In this document: positions 23,401 through 36,100 of the stretch, in pieces
How the letters are laid out: the number at the start of each line of letters is the position of its first letter
How positions within the stretch are numbered: position 1 is the stretch's first letter
Made by a program: the position numbers and the translations under genes
The notes under the pieces: model-generated
Told to the model about the DNA's origin: nothing
Seen by the model: only the letters and a program-made list of their open reading frames with translations
The model's database searches: none
Origin: Lates calcarifer
Taxonomy: Eukaryota > Chordata > Actinopteri > Centropomidae
Direction of reading: 5' to 3'
Assembly (NCBI RefSeq): GCF_001640805.2
Contig: NC_066856.1
Location: 1,063,937-1,127,936 of the forward strand
DNA: 64,000 nt

Positions 23401-24110
23401 CAGTTTGATGAGATGACCAGGCTTTGGGTCAGGATTTATCTGGATACAGGACTCAGGATCTGAAAAGATAATGATATTATCTAACTCTCAAGGGGACAGC
23501 AAATTATTAGATTTTACATTATGAACCTCTGCTTATGTTATGCCTTCCTGGTGAAACGAGGTTCTTCTCACCACTATGTCACAAGACACATGGCTGCCCA
23601 CCCCCTCACCAGGCCAACAGAATTACAAATAATTTGGAAAAACAAGGAAAAACACCCAAAAAGGAAAAAATGCCAGTATCATAATTTTTTTTATAAATTC
23701 ATCTTGCTTCAGTATGTGTTGAAGTAATGCTACTTTTATATTGATGGTAAGTTTCCAGACACAGTTTCCCACCTGTTTGTTCAAAATGGCTGCCACAGAA
23801 ATAAGGTCAGCACTCATAATTCTGCTCATGTCTCTCCAGTTTTTCATCTATCCTCTGAGGTCGACCACAGAAATACTTTCCAGCTAAGTTCAAGCCTCAG
23901 ATGAAAAAAACTGGCAGCTACACACATCCATTCCTGTTTGTGAGTGTGAGGGATTTACTAATAAAAAAAATAAATTCCTAGATTTTCAGCATTTGAACTC
24001 ACACAGAATGAACCAATTCAAATAAAATTTTAATAAAAAACAAGACAAACACTTCATGAGGATCATTATTGTCAGGTGCAGCCACAGTATGACTTATCTG
24101 GAAACTAAAT

Positions 24111-24142
24111 AATATACACTGAATAATGACTCAGTGTATATT
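24111..24142. repeat. perfect inverted repeat (hairpin)
   Basis: AATATACACTGA, an 8-nt loop, then TCAGTGTATATT: a perfect 12-bp stem. The loop-proximal end contains TGACTCA, an AP-1-like site. It could equally be the remnant of a small palindromic element. Confidence 0.8.
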
Positions 24143-24699
24143 ATGGAACAAAATATGCGCAGTAGTCTTGCAGAGGTTCAACAGGGTCCTACAGTCCTGA
24201 TCAACTCCCCATGGCCTGTGTTTCCCCTGACTGGGCACAGAGGGAAGGCTAATACACCCTAGACAGTAAACTCAGGTCATGTCCAACCTCTGAGGCTTTA
24301 AATGGACTCTTTCATGGTTGGGGCAATAAATGAAGCAGCGGGGGCCTCTGTGGTAAGAAAGTGTGTATTTCCAGCACCCTACGTGGAAACTGCATTGAAA
24401 AACGTAGGACCTGAGCATATCATGCCTCCATTGTGCCTCTACAAATATGTCACAGACCAGACAGTTTATTCACTGGAAAACTGCCTCAGGTTTACTGGGT
24501 CTCACATCTTTCAGTTTTAGCATTTTCCTCTCAAGTATCCTCTATTTCAATAATCAACAACCTGACCTGAAAGAAGGAAATAAGAAACCCTGTGTCAAAG
24601 CAAAAACTGAAGTTTTTACACGAATGGTTTAACAAATAAGATATAAGGTGTTAATGAGTGAACTTTAGAGGTGCTGGTAAGTAGATTCATTACTGTTGC

Positions 24700-24830
24700 A
24701 CAGAGCTATGATCTTATGCTAAGCTAAGCTAACCTAACCCGCTGCTGGCTCCTGCTTCATATCAAACCGGCAGATGTAAGAGAGGTATCAATCTTCATTT
24801 CCTAAAATGTTGAAATATTCCTTTAACAGC
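24700..24830 (+). repeat. teleost dispersed repeat fragment
   Basis: Includes GCTAAGCTAAGCTAAC, then CTGCTTCATAT, AGAGAGGTATCAATCTTC and AATGTTGAAATATTCCTTTAA. This order of blocks is familiar to me from interspersed repeats of many ray-finned fish. I recognise it by memory and cannot name the family. Confidence 0.55.
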
Positions 24831-25351
24831 ATCAGGAGGCGACAGCTGCATCCCTTCCTCTTCCTGTCTGTCTGTTTAACTCTGTGTATGTGTGAGTGTT
24901 TGACAAAGTCCATCTCTCGGATTGGTGTGGAATGCCAGTACATAGTGAGTTGGGTTTCAAGTCTGTGCTGTCCTCTCTCTCAGAGCAGTCATCCTTCAGT
25001 CTGGGACATTCATGATTACAGACGTGTACAAGCCAGGCTAATTGTTTGAACAGTTTATTTACACATTTGCACAAAGTAAGTTGTTACTTTCACTGTGACA
25101 TTCACAAATTCAGAGACTGTCCTGAAAGATTTTTATTAGACTTTTACTATGACTAGGCTATTACTGTTACAATGACTGTTACTTACTCATTATTGTGTTT
25201 AATGATCATGATCTGTAATAACCTGTCAGACTGCACCTACAGTTACTGGTCATATCAGTGGAAGCCTGACAGTTTCATCACAAGTCTTGGTGGCATGATG
25301 TCTGGCACCAATATGGAGGTCCACAGCTGTTCACACAGAGAAACAGCTCTG

Positions 25352-25620
25352 AGTCAAGTCAAGTCAAGTCAAGTCAAATTTTATTTATATAGCACCAATT
25401 CACAACAGAAGTTATCTCGAGGCACTGTACATACGGAGCAGGTCTAGACCACACTCTTTATCTTATAAAATTTACAGAGAGAGACCCAACAGTTCCACCA
25501 TGACAGCACTAGGTGACTATAGCAAGGAGAAACTTCCTTTTAAGAGGCAGAAACCTCAAGTCAGAACTAGACTCAGGGTTGGTTGCAGATACACAGACTA
25601 AGTCAAAATAATAATAATAA
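25352..25620 (+). repeat. teleost dispersed repeat (AAGTC array plus TTTATTTATATAGCACC element)
   Basis: Five AAGTC units (25352-25377) run into AAATTTTATTTATATAGCAC, then GAGAGACCCAACAGTTCC, TAGCAAGGAGAAACTTCC and TTTTAAGAGGCAGAAACCTC. This combination is a very common interspersed element in percomorph fish genomes. It has no reading frame of its own. The downstream part to about 25830 may belong to the same copy. Confidence 0.75.
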
Positions 25621-25631
25621 TAATAATAATA
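25606..25631. repeat. (AAT)n microsatellite
   Basis: Eight or nine AAT units at the 3' side of the dispersed repeat at 25352. Confidence 0.9.
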
Positions 25632-27839
25632 GCTAAAGGAACAATAATGACAAAACAGTGAAACATTAGTTTCTTTGAGCTGAATGCTGATGTTTAACAG
25701 GTAATATCCTGGATCAGGTTTACCATGTTTACCCCATCCAGACTGACACAGCGACATGTGTTGGAGGTCTATCTGTATGGGTTGACCCATGTCAGCCAAC
25801 CCTCCGTCCTCTCCACCAGGGTTGAACATGGGTTGGATGCTGTCTGACTTTGGTGAGCTGGGGTTGTTACAGGGGAGTGGAAGTGAATGAACTGATACTG
25901 ATGTTTAAATGTCATTAAACCGACTCACAGATGCAAAAGCAACTACTAAGAAAATGTTTCTACAAGCATCTAAAAGCAGCAGTGTCTGCTTCTACATTCA
26001 GTTTCCTTGTACTCAGACCAGACTATGAGACAGATGGTCTTCATCAGAGGACAGGTAAAAATGTCCCACATTTATATGAACAATGTCCCAGTCTGACTGT
26101 CCATATGACTTATATTTCAACCAGCAACAGACACACCACGCTGTTAGTACTGTGTTTGATTCATGTCAGAATGGATGACAGAGCTATCTTGCTTACACAT
26201 ACACTGTATGAAGCCGTGTGAGTACCGAGGACTCATGTGGACCACAGATGTGTCATATCTTTGGTATCAAGCTGATCATTTAACTGTCTTTATATATTAT
26301 GCAATAGTTGTTATTGTCTGATTCTGTTTCTTAGGAAGAGAAATGTTTACTGGCCCTGATTTGCACGTCCTCTTTTGCACAATCATTAATTGTAATATGA
26401 AATGACTCAGAGACGTTCAGGGGAATAAAAGATCATTTCTGTTTTCGCTTTAAACCTAAACAATGCTTAGAAAAGGGAGATGTGATGTGCAAACTTAAAG
26501 CTGCATATTCTGGATGTGACAGAGGTTGGTAATCATTGAATGTGGTGGAATCAGGTATTGAAGTAACCTCTAATTCTCAGGAGTCCTCACAGCTGATCGG
26601 AAGTCCAGGCTAAGTCAGAAATAACACAAATTGTGGTTAGTCTCTGCTTAATTAACACTTCTCAGAAAGCATTTGATAGGTGGTGATGTAGAGGAAATGG
26701 CTGAGTTCAACATCAACACAAACATGCACAAAATCTACACCAGACATCAGACAAATGATGCAGGCATCACCTCAGTCTTCATTTTGGTGCTATAGAGGTA
26801 ACACAGTCTCACAACTATAGCTGCTGCACTCAAATCATTCTTCCATCCTGTTTTCAATCACTGTCTGAGACCGAGTGAGGAGATACCAATCTCATGTAAT
26901 TCTACAGGTGAAAACCAAAGTCCTCCTTTTCAGAATTTATGTAAACAGTTTACATCTGACCAGTGCACGCACTTCTGCTCTGAACTGCTCTCTGTGATTA
27001 ATGGTAATGAGGGTTAATACAACCTGCATTGCCATTGGGCAGGCTTAAACCAATTCACATGTTTACTTAGCTGTTCCCTTCCTGGCCACGTAGGAGCAGG
27101 CTCAGTGGAGAAAGGTAAAAAAGTGTGCAGGGATCAAGCGCGGTGTCACCCACTGTGGAAGGAGACTGCAGAGGGTGAGGGGAGGTCAGGAATCCAGGGT
27201 CGAGGCAGAATGCGAAGAATGTTGCCTGCAGACCTCAACAGTGAAAACTAGCGACCACAGAGAGATACCATCTAAGGATCTGCAGAGTAATGGCTCAGGG
27301 TCAAAGTTACAGGATGAGTGACATTAGCGAGAGCCCAGGTCCAAAAGTAAATTCACGCCAAATGCATGAATTTGTTTGAAGGAGTGCCACTCAGAGAGAA
27401 GAGGCTCTGCAGTGTATCTGTCTGTAATCCCACAAATGAAAACAAAATGCTGAACATGACAGATGATTTTCATTATCCAAGACAACATAGACTCAGCAAA
27501 TTATGACTCCCCATTATGCATGTGTACATGTAACTTAAATCATGTCACTTCAAACATTTCCTTCCTACTCAACAGCTTGTTTCGACACCATCACATGTCC
27601 ACAGAGGGCTCCAGCAATAGGCTCATGGTCTTTGGTTTCACACAAGCACTAACCAATCATTGTCTTTTTGTTATATCTCATATAACCAAGTACAGTGCAC
27701 GTGAAGACCTTTTCTAACATCCTTCATAGTCTCATTGAAGCCTGGATTTTGCAAGTATGATTTGTTTTAACAACACTAAGACTCTACAGCCATGCCAACA
27801 GCTCTGTGCTCTGTCTGTGCACAGGCACAGTGCTGCTAT

Positions 27840-28470
27840 GAGCTTAGTGCAAATGTCAGCATGCTAACAGCTCATACTGACACTGTTGGCAGGTTATCGA
27901 GTGCAATGTTAATATTTGCTTATGAGAACCAAACTACAGGAATGTCATTAGTTTTGCTGATATAAACATAGGTATTAAAATGTTGACCTTATGATGGCTC
28001 TAGATGAAAAGTCAGGGAATCATCAAGGTTACTATAATTCCTCCTGAAGGAAACAGAAATGTCTGTAACAAATGTTATGGTGATCCATCCATCAGTTGTT
28101 GAGATATTTCACTCAAAGGAAAAGGAAAAGTCTGGGGATCAGCACAGTCATTAGAAGTCATCATCTGGGAATCATGATAAAATATAATCCATCTGATAGT
28201 TACTGTGCCAATCTGTCTAGTTGAGGTTGAGATATTTCACAGGGTCAGTCAAAGCTTTGAGCTGCTGGTGGCACCAGATAAAAAGCTGGGATGAACGCCA
28301 AAGTCATTAAGATTTGTCCTCTGTGCACTGTTGGACATCTGTACTAAATGTCATGGCAATCCAACCAATAATTGTTCAGATGCTGTATTTTCTGGATGTA
28401 AGTGGTGGACAGAATGACATTGCCAACCCTGAAGCCATGCTGGTTGTGTGGCTGAAAGTGATCAAGAGTC
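27840..28470 (+). repeat. teleost dispersed repeat, with internal segment duplications
   Basis: Contains GTCAGCATGCTAACAGC, ATGATGGCTCTAGATGAAAA, GTCAGGGAATCATCAAGG, ATGGTGATCCATCCATCAGT, TTGAGATATTTCACTC and ATGACATTGCCAACCCTGAA. These blocks in this order are familiar from a widespread fish interspersed repeat. The segment about 'rate-of-match CATC..GATATTTCA' recurs twice more within the copy. Confidence 0.7.
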
Positions 28471-29276
28471 CTCACAGAAACCAAACTGTGTGCTGTTCTA
28501 TTTCAGTTCTAAATCATAATTTTACTGAAGAGTCTCATACCCTGTGTTCTACTTTGCCATCCTGCCATCACCCCAGTCCAGTTCAGCAAGGCTGCCCTCT
28601 CCAAACTGCTCATTATCTCTCTAATGCACGGGCACCTCCCTGAGTTTGACTGGAACATATGGTGAATGGAGGTACACAGTTAAACTACAGCAAGCGACTT
28701 CCGCCTTTTCTTCAGCAGAAATGATGTTTTCTGGGGACAGTACAGATCCATTCAAACTGGTTTTACTAAAAGCTGGTTTAACAGCAGGGGTTGTAGGTAT
28801 GTAGGTTACAGTTTTGGTTTTTGGTAATGAAGCTGCAACTGTTGTTTGGGCTCTGTGTAAAAATCTTCCATGTAAGACAACAATTAGGCATAATTTAGTT
28901 TTATTTCCAATGCATTCTGACATTACCACAAAATGCCTCCCTTGAAACCTTCAGAGTTGTCAACACCTAAAACCAACCAAAATTATAGCTTTACACAGCA
29001 ACTCCCATCTCTTCAAAACATCTCTCCAGCTGGATCTCTGAGGGACACTGTCTGCTTTCATGTTCATCTTGTATCAAACAAGAGACAGATCTCTGTACCA
29101 GAATGAAGTTAAAGAAAAACTCCACATTGCTTCATATGAGCAAGCCACAAACTATACCCACTGAGAGTGGAATGGCATTGGTAACAAAAGACTGCACATA
29201 CGGAGACCATTCACATCTCTAAGTGATTCCAGACAGAACCCCGCTCACACCACTGCTAATATGCACACTGCTGTTG

Positions 29277-29404
29277 GTTTATTGGGAACACCTAACTAAA
29301 ACTAAAGCAGTCCAGTAGAAAGATTATAATCTTCATAAAGAGTGATTTAACATAGGGCTGTTGAATTGGACTGCTTTAGTTTTACGCAGGCGTTCCTAAT
29401 AAAC
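29277..29404. mobile_element. palindromic MITE-like element
   Basis: Terminal inverted repeats of 38 nt (29277-29314 and 29367-29404) match at 33 positions. The outer end reads GTTTATTGGGAACACCT and the inner end AAACTAAAGCAGTCCA. The 52-nt centre has no reading frame. The same outer motif (GTTTATTAGGTACACCT-like) is frequent in fish genomes. Confidence 0.75.
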
Positions 29405-32400
29405 TGCTAACCAAGTGTACATCAGTGGTGCCTGTGGTGAGAACCACAATCCACAAACTATCATGTGAGTAACTTGGAGAGGTTTGTAATACACCAAGGT
29501 CAGAGTTAAAGGACCGTTTAAGGACAATCCTACCACTCTGAAGCTGGGAGGATGAGAGAATCTGACATTAAGTTTCCCACTATACTTCCCATATCTCGAC
29601 TACTAGTCTCCATAACCTCTATTCACTGGCTGCTGTTCTTTAATTATAGAAGGCCTGAGAAACCATTCAGACACTCATATTTGTTAATAATTCAATAACA
29701 TTTGTAAACTTGCTAGTTGTCAATGATACTTAAATGGTATTTCCATTTTATGCTACTTTCTGCTTCTACTCTTTTACTTTCAGAAGGTACTACTGTACTT
29801 TTTACCCAGTAGCTGACAGTCAGAGCGGCTTATCAATCAACAGATTCAAGACACAACTAAGCATCAGTGAAGAGGACAGTGGTTTTATGTGGACACTATC
29901 TCAAAGATAGAGGGAGCACAGGTACAAGAGAAAAGTTAAATACTCACCAAGTTCCTCTGTAAGCCGTCTCTCTGTGTGTTTTAGCGTTTTCCTCTATTTT
30001 CTCTTTCTATTTAGCTAAACTTGCTAGTATGACATTTGCTAACAGCTAACAGCTGCTGCAATGGTAGAGCTAACTGTCATAGCCACTGTTTGGATGTACA
30101 AGCTAACTTATACTAATAGTCATACTAATACTAAAGATAGAGCTTAATAAGCAGGATTCTGTGGCACATTTTGACATGTACCAGCAGTAAAAACACAGGT
30201 GAAACTAATATAATTAACAGTGGCTCTGTTACATTTCAGAGCTAAACTAGCCTAGCATGCACAGTGAACCTGCACCATAGACATTTTTGACCTGTTAAAT
30301 GCAGGTGTAACCTAAGGATAGCTGTATTCCATGTGTGTTCTTCATTGTCACAGTTCTTTAAATATTTATTCACATTGAAGCTACTTTACGTATGTTTTGG
30401 ATGTTCTATCAGCTCTGCTTAACGGATCTTTTAAAGCACTAATATGTTATGAGAAGAAGAGTGACTTATGTGATGGGAAACTGTTATCGCTTTACATCTT
30501 TTGTGCATTTTCCGACATGCTTTTCAACAGCATACCTGAACACTGAGGGTCTGAACTGGAAGCTGGCCTGGGGGGCTGTGTTGGATAACTTGGATAAAAG
30601 GAGGCACAAGCAGCACAGAGCAGGCAGCTCTGGCTGGAGGTGAGTGCTACATGACTCGTCTTGAGCTGAGTTGTGACCTCTTAACCAAACTCCACAAGGG
30701 GTCAAAGATCAAACTGGGCAGCTGTACTCAACAGCAGCATGATACCCAATACTTTTTCAGTCAGTCCCCTGACAATGAGTTAATGATTTTCCAGAGCTGA
30801 TTACAAAAACAGAAATTAGAATCAAACTTTACTGAACTAAAAATGTGTCAGATTAGTCAAGAGCTAGACAGAGGCCTGTTCCTTGCATCACTTATATGAA
30901 ATCCTGGGGACATGTTGAGTTTTTCTGATATTGAGTTATGGATGGGTAAATTATGATTAAATCAAATTACTGCGAAACACAGATAATAACGTGAACACAC
31001 ATAATGAAGGACTACAGCATGTAGAAAGGGAAGGTGTAGTAAGAAGTAGGTGAGCAGATTGCTTTGGTTTAGCAGAAGTGGAATATTTTTATTGCTTTTA
31101 AAATTATATATCCTTTACATCATAACTCTTTTTCAAATGTGTGCAGTAGGTGTAGAGTGAAGAAACTAAAAAAAATTATGGACCATGAATTTTTCCTGTC
31201 TTTCAAGCAGTCACTGGTCGTCATGTCATGACTGTGTGGTATGAGCGCCAACTTGCAGAAACGTGTAAGCTGCTTGACATACAGTAGGCGATCCATCACA
31301 GTGAAAACACTGTCACTTCTACTTCTTGTCAAAATCACTGCATGGAAATGTTTGGTGCATTCAAGTGCCTCTGGGGATTACAATATCCTAGACTCAGAAT
31401 CAGTTGCTGAACAGGGGGATTCAAATCCATTTTTACAGTGTCCACGTTTGTTAATTGTTTGTCTTCCGTCTTCGGACACGTGAGGAAAGAAGTGGAAGTC
31501 TGAGTCAGCACTGTGCAGTTGAAGTGTTGTTTTTTTGTCTTTACAGATCAGTAGAGCAATTCAAAATGAGCTGTTTTTGTTATTTGCACCAAACAATGAA
31601 TGGAGTTATTAGAGGTGAAAGTGAATGTGTCTATTTAATACTACTGCAGAGTTTGAGCTCATATCTGTTGCTCAAATATTGGAAAATGCTGTTCCTCTGA
31701 CTTTCCTAACATACATTTGTAGCAGTTTAAGACGCTTACTTACAATATTTTGTGACAGGAGTGTGTACTGGGCCTCTGTGCTGTTTTACAATGACATAAT
31801 GACTTTGCTTTGCATTTATACAGAATTGCAATGGGAAGGAGCCCAAACCAGCATTATATACTGTATTTGGCCTCTTGCATAAACACAGCAGCTTAAAACT
31901 AGTGCTTTTGTGCTTATTTTAGTTTGTAACGAATCTTCTAAAAAAGAGTCTTTGGATCTATTAGGAGCATCGTGGTGAAAATGACTCAGTACCAATGGAT
32001 TCCTGTGTAGGATAGTGTGTATGGGCTGAAACAGCAGTCATGTAGCATTACACGTACAAGACCATGAGATGGAAAAAAAAAAAAAACATGTGAGGCTGCA
32101 GACCAGTAACTAGTTTTAATGTTATGGTTGATTGGTGTATATGACAGTCACAGACAGGCAGACGTGCATCAGACATGCATCCAGACTGCACCACATCAGA
32201 CGCCTACAGTAGCAAACACACCCTGTCATTTTGGAATATGAATAGTGACATACAGTAAACCTCCCACAATGCATCACTCATCCAGTCTGTGCACCCCGCT
32301 TCATGGGCTTCCATTTGGAGGCTGCAGTATTTCAGTGCCACCCCTGTGGGTGCACACTGCACCCTGTTCCAGGACAGTTCTGAACAACTCACAGGGATGG

Positions 32401-33121
32401 GAGGGAGACACACACTCATATGAGAAGGAGCTCTGTGAATGAGGCCTGACTCCCACTGCCCACAGAGCAAACCAGGAAATGTGAGAGAGAAGATTTTAGT
32501 CAGTACCGGCTGGGAAGAACAAACCTCTGCTCTATATTGGTAGCATGAGTGTCTTCAAACTGCATTATACGAGGATTCAGTGTACAAAAATATCACACAT
32601 TATACATGCAGTGTTTGTCACATGACCCTGCGTTTAATGTCAATAATAATGTTAAATGTTAATGTTTAATGTTAATCAAAAATGTGACATTTAAATGAGA
32701 GAAGCAATCTGATATTTGGTACTTACATATGTACATACCTTATATAAATATAAATATAAATACTGCTGACATAGCTGTAAACTTAGTCCTCAGTTAGTCT
32801 TCAGTTAACTGTCACATTTATTGACATGTGATCGTGTCCATGATTTTAATCTTCACTCTTTCCTACCAAGTCTACTGATAATTTATTGTTAGGACTTTTT
32901 AAAGCAAAATGATTTTAGCGTGTGTCTGAGATTCAGTATAAATCCAAGTCTCAGTGTTTGTGTTGCAGCCAGTATTGAATCAAACAGCTGACAGTTTTGT
33001 GACAGAGTTTCATGGCTGTTGTTTGATGCTGGTGTTAAAGTTTTAAGCCCACTTTCAGGTTGAATCATAAATCTGCCTGTGCAAGAGTCAAGGTAGATGG
33101 CTCTGTTACTGAACTATCAAA

Positions 33122-33145
33122 ACACACACACACACACACACACAC
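33122..33145. repeat. (AC)n microsatellite
   Basis: Twelve AC units in the intergenic region. Confidence 0.95.
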
Positions 33146-36100
33146 GGTTAGAGCTAGTTGAGGCCACCCACCCTCACTTAACAGTGGCCCCTCTATCTTC
33201 CCATTCAGCCGGGGTGATTCCCTGCGTTGTTCACCCTGCTGCAGTCAACAACCCACCATTTGGCCACTTCAGCTCATTTTCCATGACCTTCACTAAACTT
33301 TTCTTCTGTGTCCAACGATCCCAAAACAGTGTCAGAACAGACTACTCTCAGTGTGGACCTCTAACTTTCACCCTGACAACTGTAATAAGGATGGTGCAGC
33401 AGAGGGGGTACAGTATATTTGCTGCAGAATAATTCTGTCATCTGTTTTTTAACAGCCACAGCTTCACATACCAAGGTCATGCAACTCTCCTAACTCCTAA
33501 CATTTTTGTCCTGGGGGCTCAGTGTAGAACCGCCCCGGCCAGGTGGTGCAAACGCACAGCTTTACGTTCGGCTCTTTCTTGATTGGCTGAAAGCAGAGCT
33601 GTGTGGTAGGTAATAGATTGTTCTATTAATGGAGGGAAATTGGTGCAGCAGTCAAACTGTCTGCTTGGAGTTATTGTGCTGTGTTCCCCAGCAATTTTAC
33701 AGACTTTTAACTTTTATCAACTAAATTTTTATGTTATGGCTGAAAGAGCTAAAGTTTATTGTGGCTGACTGAGGTGCTGCTGAGCATAAGGTGGAGAGCA
33801 GTTATTTAAACAAGGGTGAACAGCCACAAAAGCTTGAAAGCTGTTTTCTATGACAAACCTACCTGAGATCTTGATGCCAACTGTTATTACTCCACAGTGT
33901 GGCACTCTGCGCCTCATACAGCATCGATAAAACAGTAATTATCAAGTCATCTCACATAGGAGCAGCCTTGAAATTATACTTTTATCAGCTGAAGCCATCA
34001 CTTTAGATGCCTCTCAGCTACAATGAGCTCAGACAGAGGGACATTCCTGACTTTCTGAGACATTTAAATGGCTTGTTGCATGTCTGGCTGCAAAACTGCT
34101 GCTTCCTTTCTCTCATGCTCTGTACTACCAGGCTGCTTCCCATTACAAACACCTGTAGCCCAGACCAGGCTGACTTTACTTCATTACATACTTTTTTTTT
34201 TCTCTGCACAGTTGAGACAGACCTGTGGGTTTCAGACAGTGTGAACCACAGAAACCTGCTTGAAGAGACCTTTACTGATTACATTAATCTTAGATCTGAT
34301 TGTTTAAATCATTATTTTAGAGCACTGCCATCACAATTCCTAAATCATACTTCATTTACATTTGAGAGATGACTCACACAGTATGTGTCCAGACTTTTCT
34401 CTTTCTGGTGATTAAAGACACATGCAACCATAAACATTTGGCAGCAGGTGAAATACTGATGAATGTATTAGACAGTAACCAAGTGTTGTGTGGAGAACAT
34501 TTATGAAATCAGAGAATATTACATTTGAACCAACCCCACTGGATGCTCTAAACACAGATTACAGTACAATAAATGACTGTTGTAAATGATGTGTAACACA
34601 TAAATGTAAGTGGCTCTTTTGGATCCCAGTGTATATCTTGGGCCTGCATGAGCCTTCTGAAAATGCAGACAGCATTTAGCCAGATGTTAATTCTGGTGTT
34701 CTGGTAGACCACATTGAAAATACATGGTTGTCACTGGCAGGGTGCAGTGTATGACAAGGAAGAGTCATTTGAATGGCAAAAAATATATCCCCCAAAAACC
34801 CCAAAACCTTGGCACAGAAACCTTCAGACAAATGAAGCTCTGGCTTTCCACTGATTACCTCAAATTAGACCAGAACTGGGTTAGACTTCTAATAAAAGTC
34901 CCATGATGACTGAGCTGATACAAGATTATAAAGTGTATTTATTCTCATGAAATACTGTGGTAGCCAGAAATAATGTTAGTGAAGTGAGGGAACTTTTTCT
35001 TGCTGTTATTAGACAGCGGATTGGAGTGAGTGTGAAGAAAGAGCTCTTTATACTCTCCTGTGCAGAGTGTAAACAGTTACAGACAGTGGCTGGTGGTTGG
35101 CTCGAGTGTGCCTGTGAAAAGTGCTTGTGTTTCGGTACCATGTCAGGTAAAACTCATAGCAAGGAAAAGGACATTTTAACATTTTTGCTGGTGCGATGCC
35201 CAGTTAACATGTCGAACAGGTTTTGAATCCAGGTCTCTTTTTGTGGCACATAACATCCTGTGTTTTTTGTTAAAATGTCTCCTGTACTGAGGCTTTGCTA
35301 AATGGCTGCTCTGTCAACAAGTAGGTTTGCATTTTGCCCCTACTTCAGTGAATAACCAAACAGCAACAGCTTTATATTTTCTTGAGTTGTTGTTTTACTG
35401 GTTTTGACTCTTTCTGGCATTTCAGTGGTTACTGAATCACCTCTTGTTCACCAACAGCACAGCATAAGACCTTGATGTGTCTCTTATCTCATCTGACCCA
35501 TTCCACCATTGAGCCTCTTACTAGGCTCATGTTGATTGATTAGTTCATTAATCTGAATTATACAGTTGTGTGCACTGGCTGCTCCTCAGTTCTTGGTTCC
35601 TGGTTTGATTCCTGACAACACAGAACATTTAACTCCTCTTGTTCTACTTGAGGATTTCTGTTCCTCAGTAACAGTTGCTTTTCTGCAGTTTTCACTCATA
35701 AAGAAAGTAGATAGAAGAAGAGAACAGCTGATAAATTGGCCAGGCTGATGATGTGAGCTCATTGCTGATATATTTCAGTTGAAGAATTATGAGAAACCGA
35801 AGAACAGAAGTGCCAAAGATGCATTTTGCAACAGTGTCGCCTTGTATAGTTTGTCCATCACAGACTACTGACAGGTTTTTCAACTACCTCTCATGACATT
35901 TCTTGGTCATGCTAGTTAAAGCAAAATGTACACAGAATGGGTGACATGCAGAAAATGTATATTGACTAATATATGAAATGCATTGTTTAATTCTTTTTTA
36001 AAAGCCCCATCAACGTCTGAATTACCTCCTGAATGTTTTAACGATGACAGATGAGCTAGCTGTAGCCAGTAGCTGAGCACTGGCTCATGCACAAGGCTTC

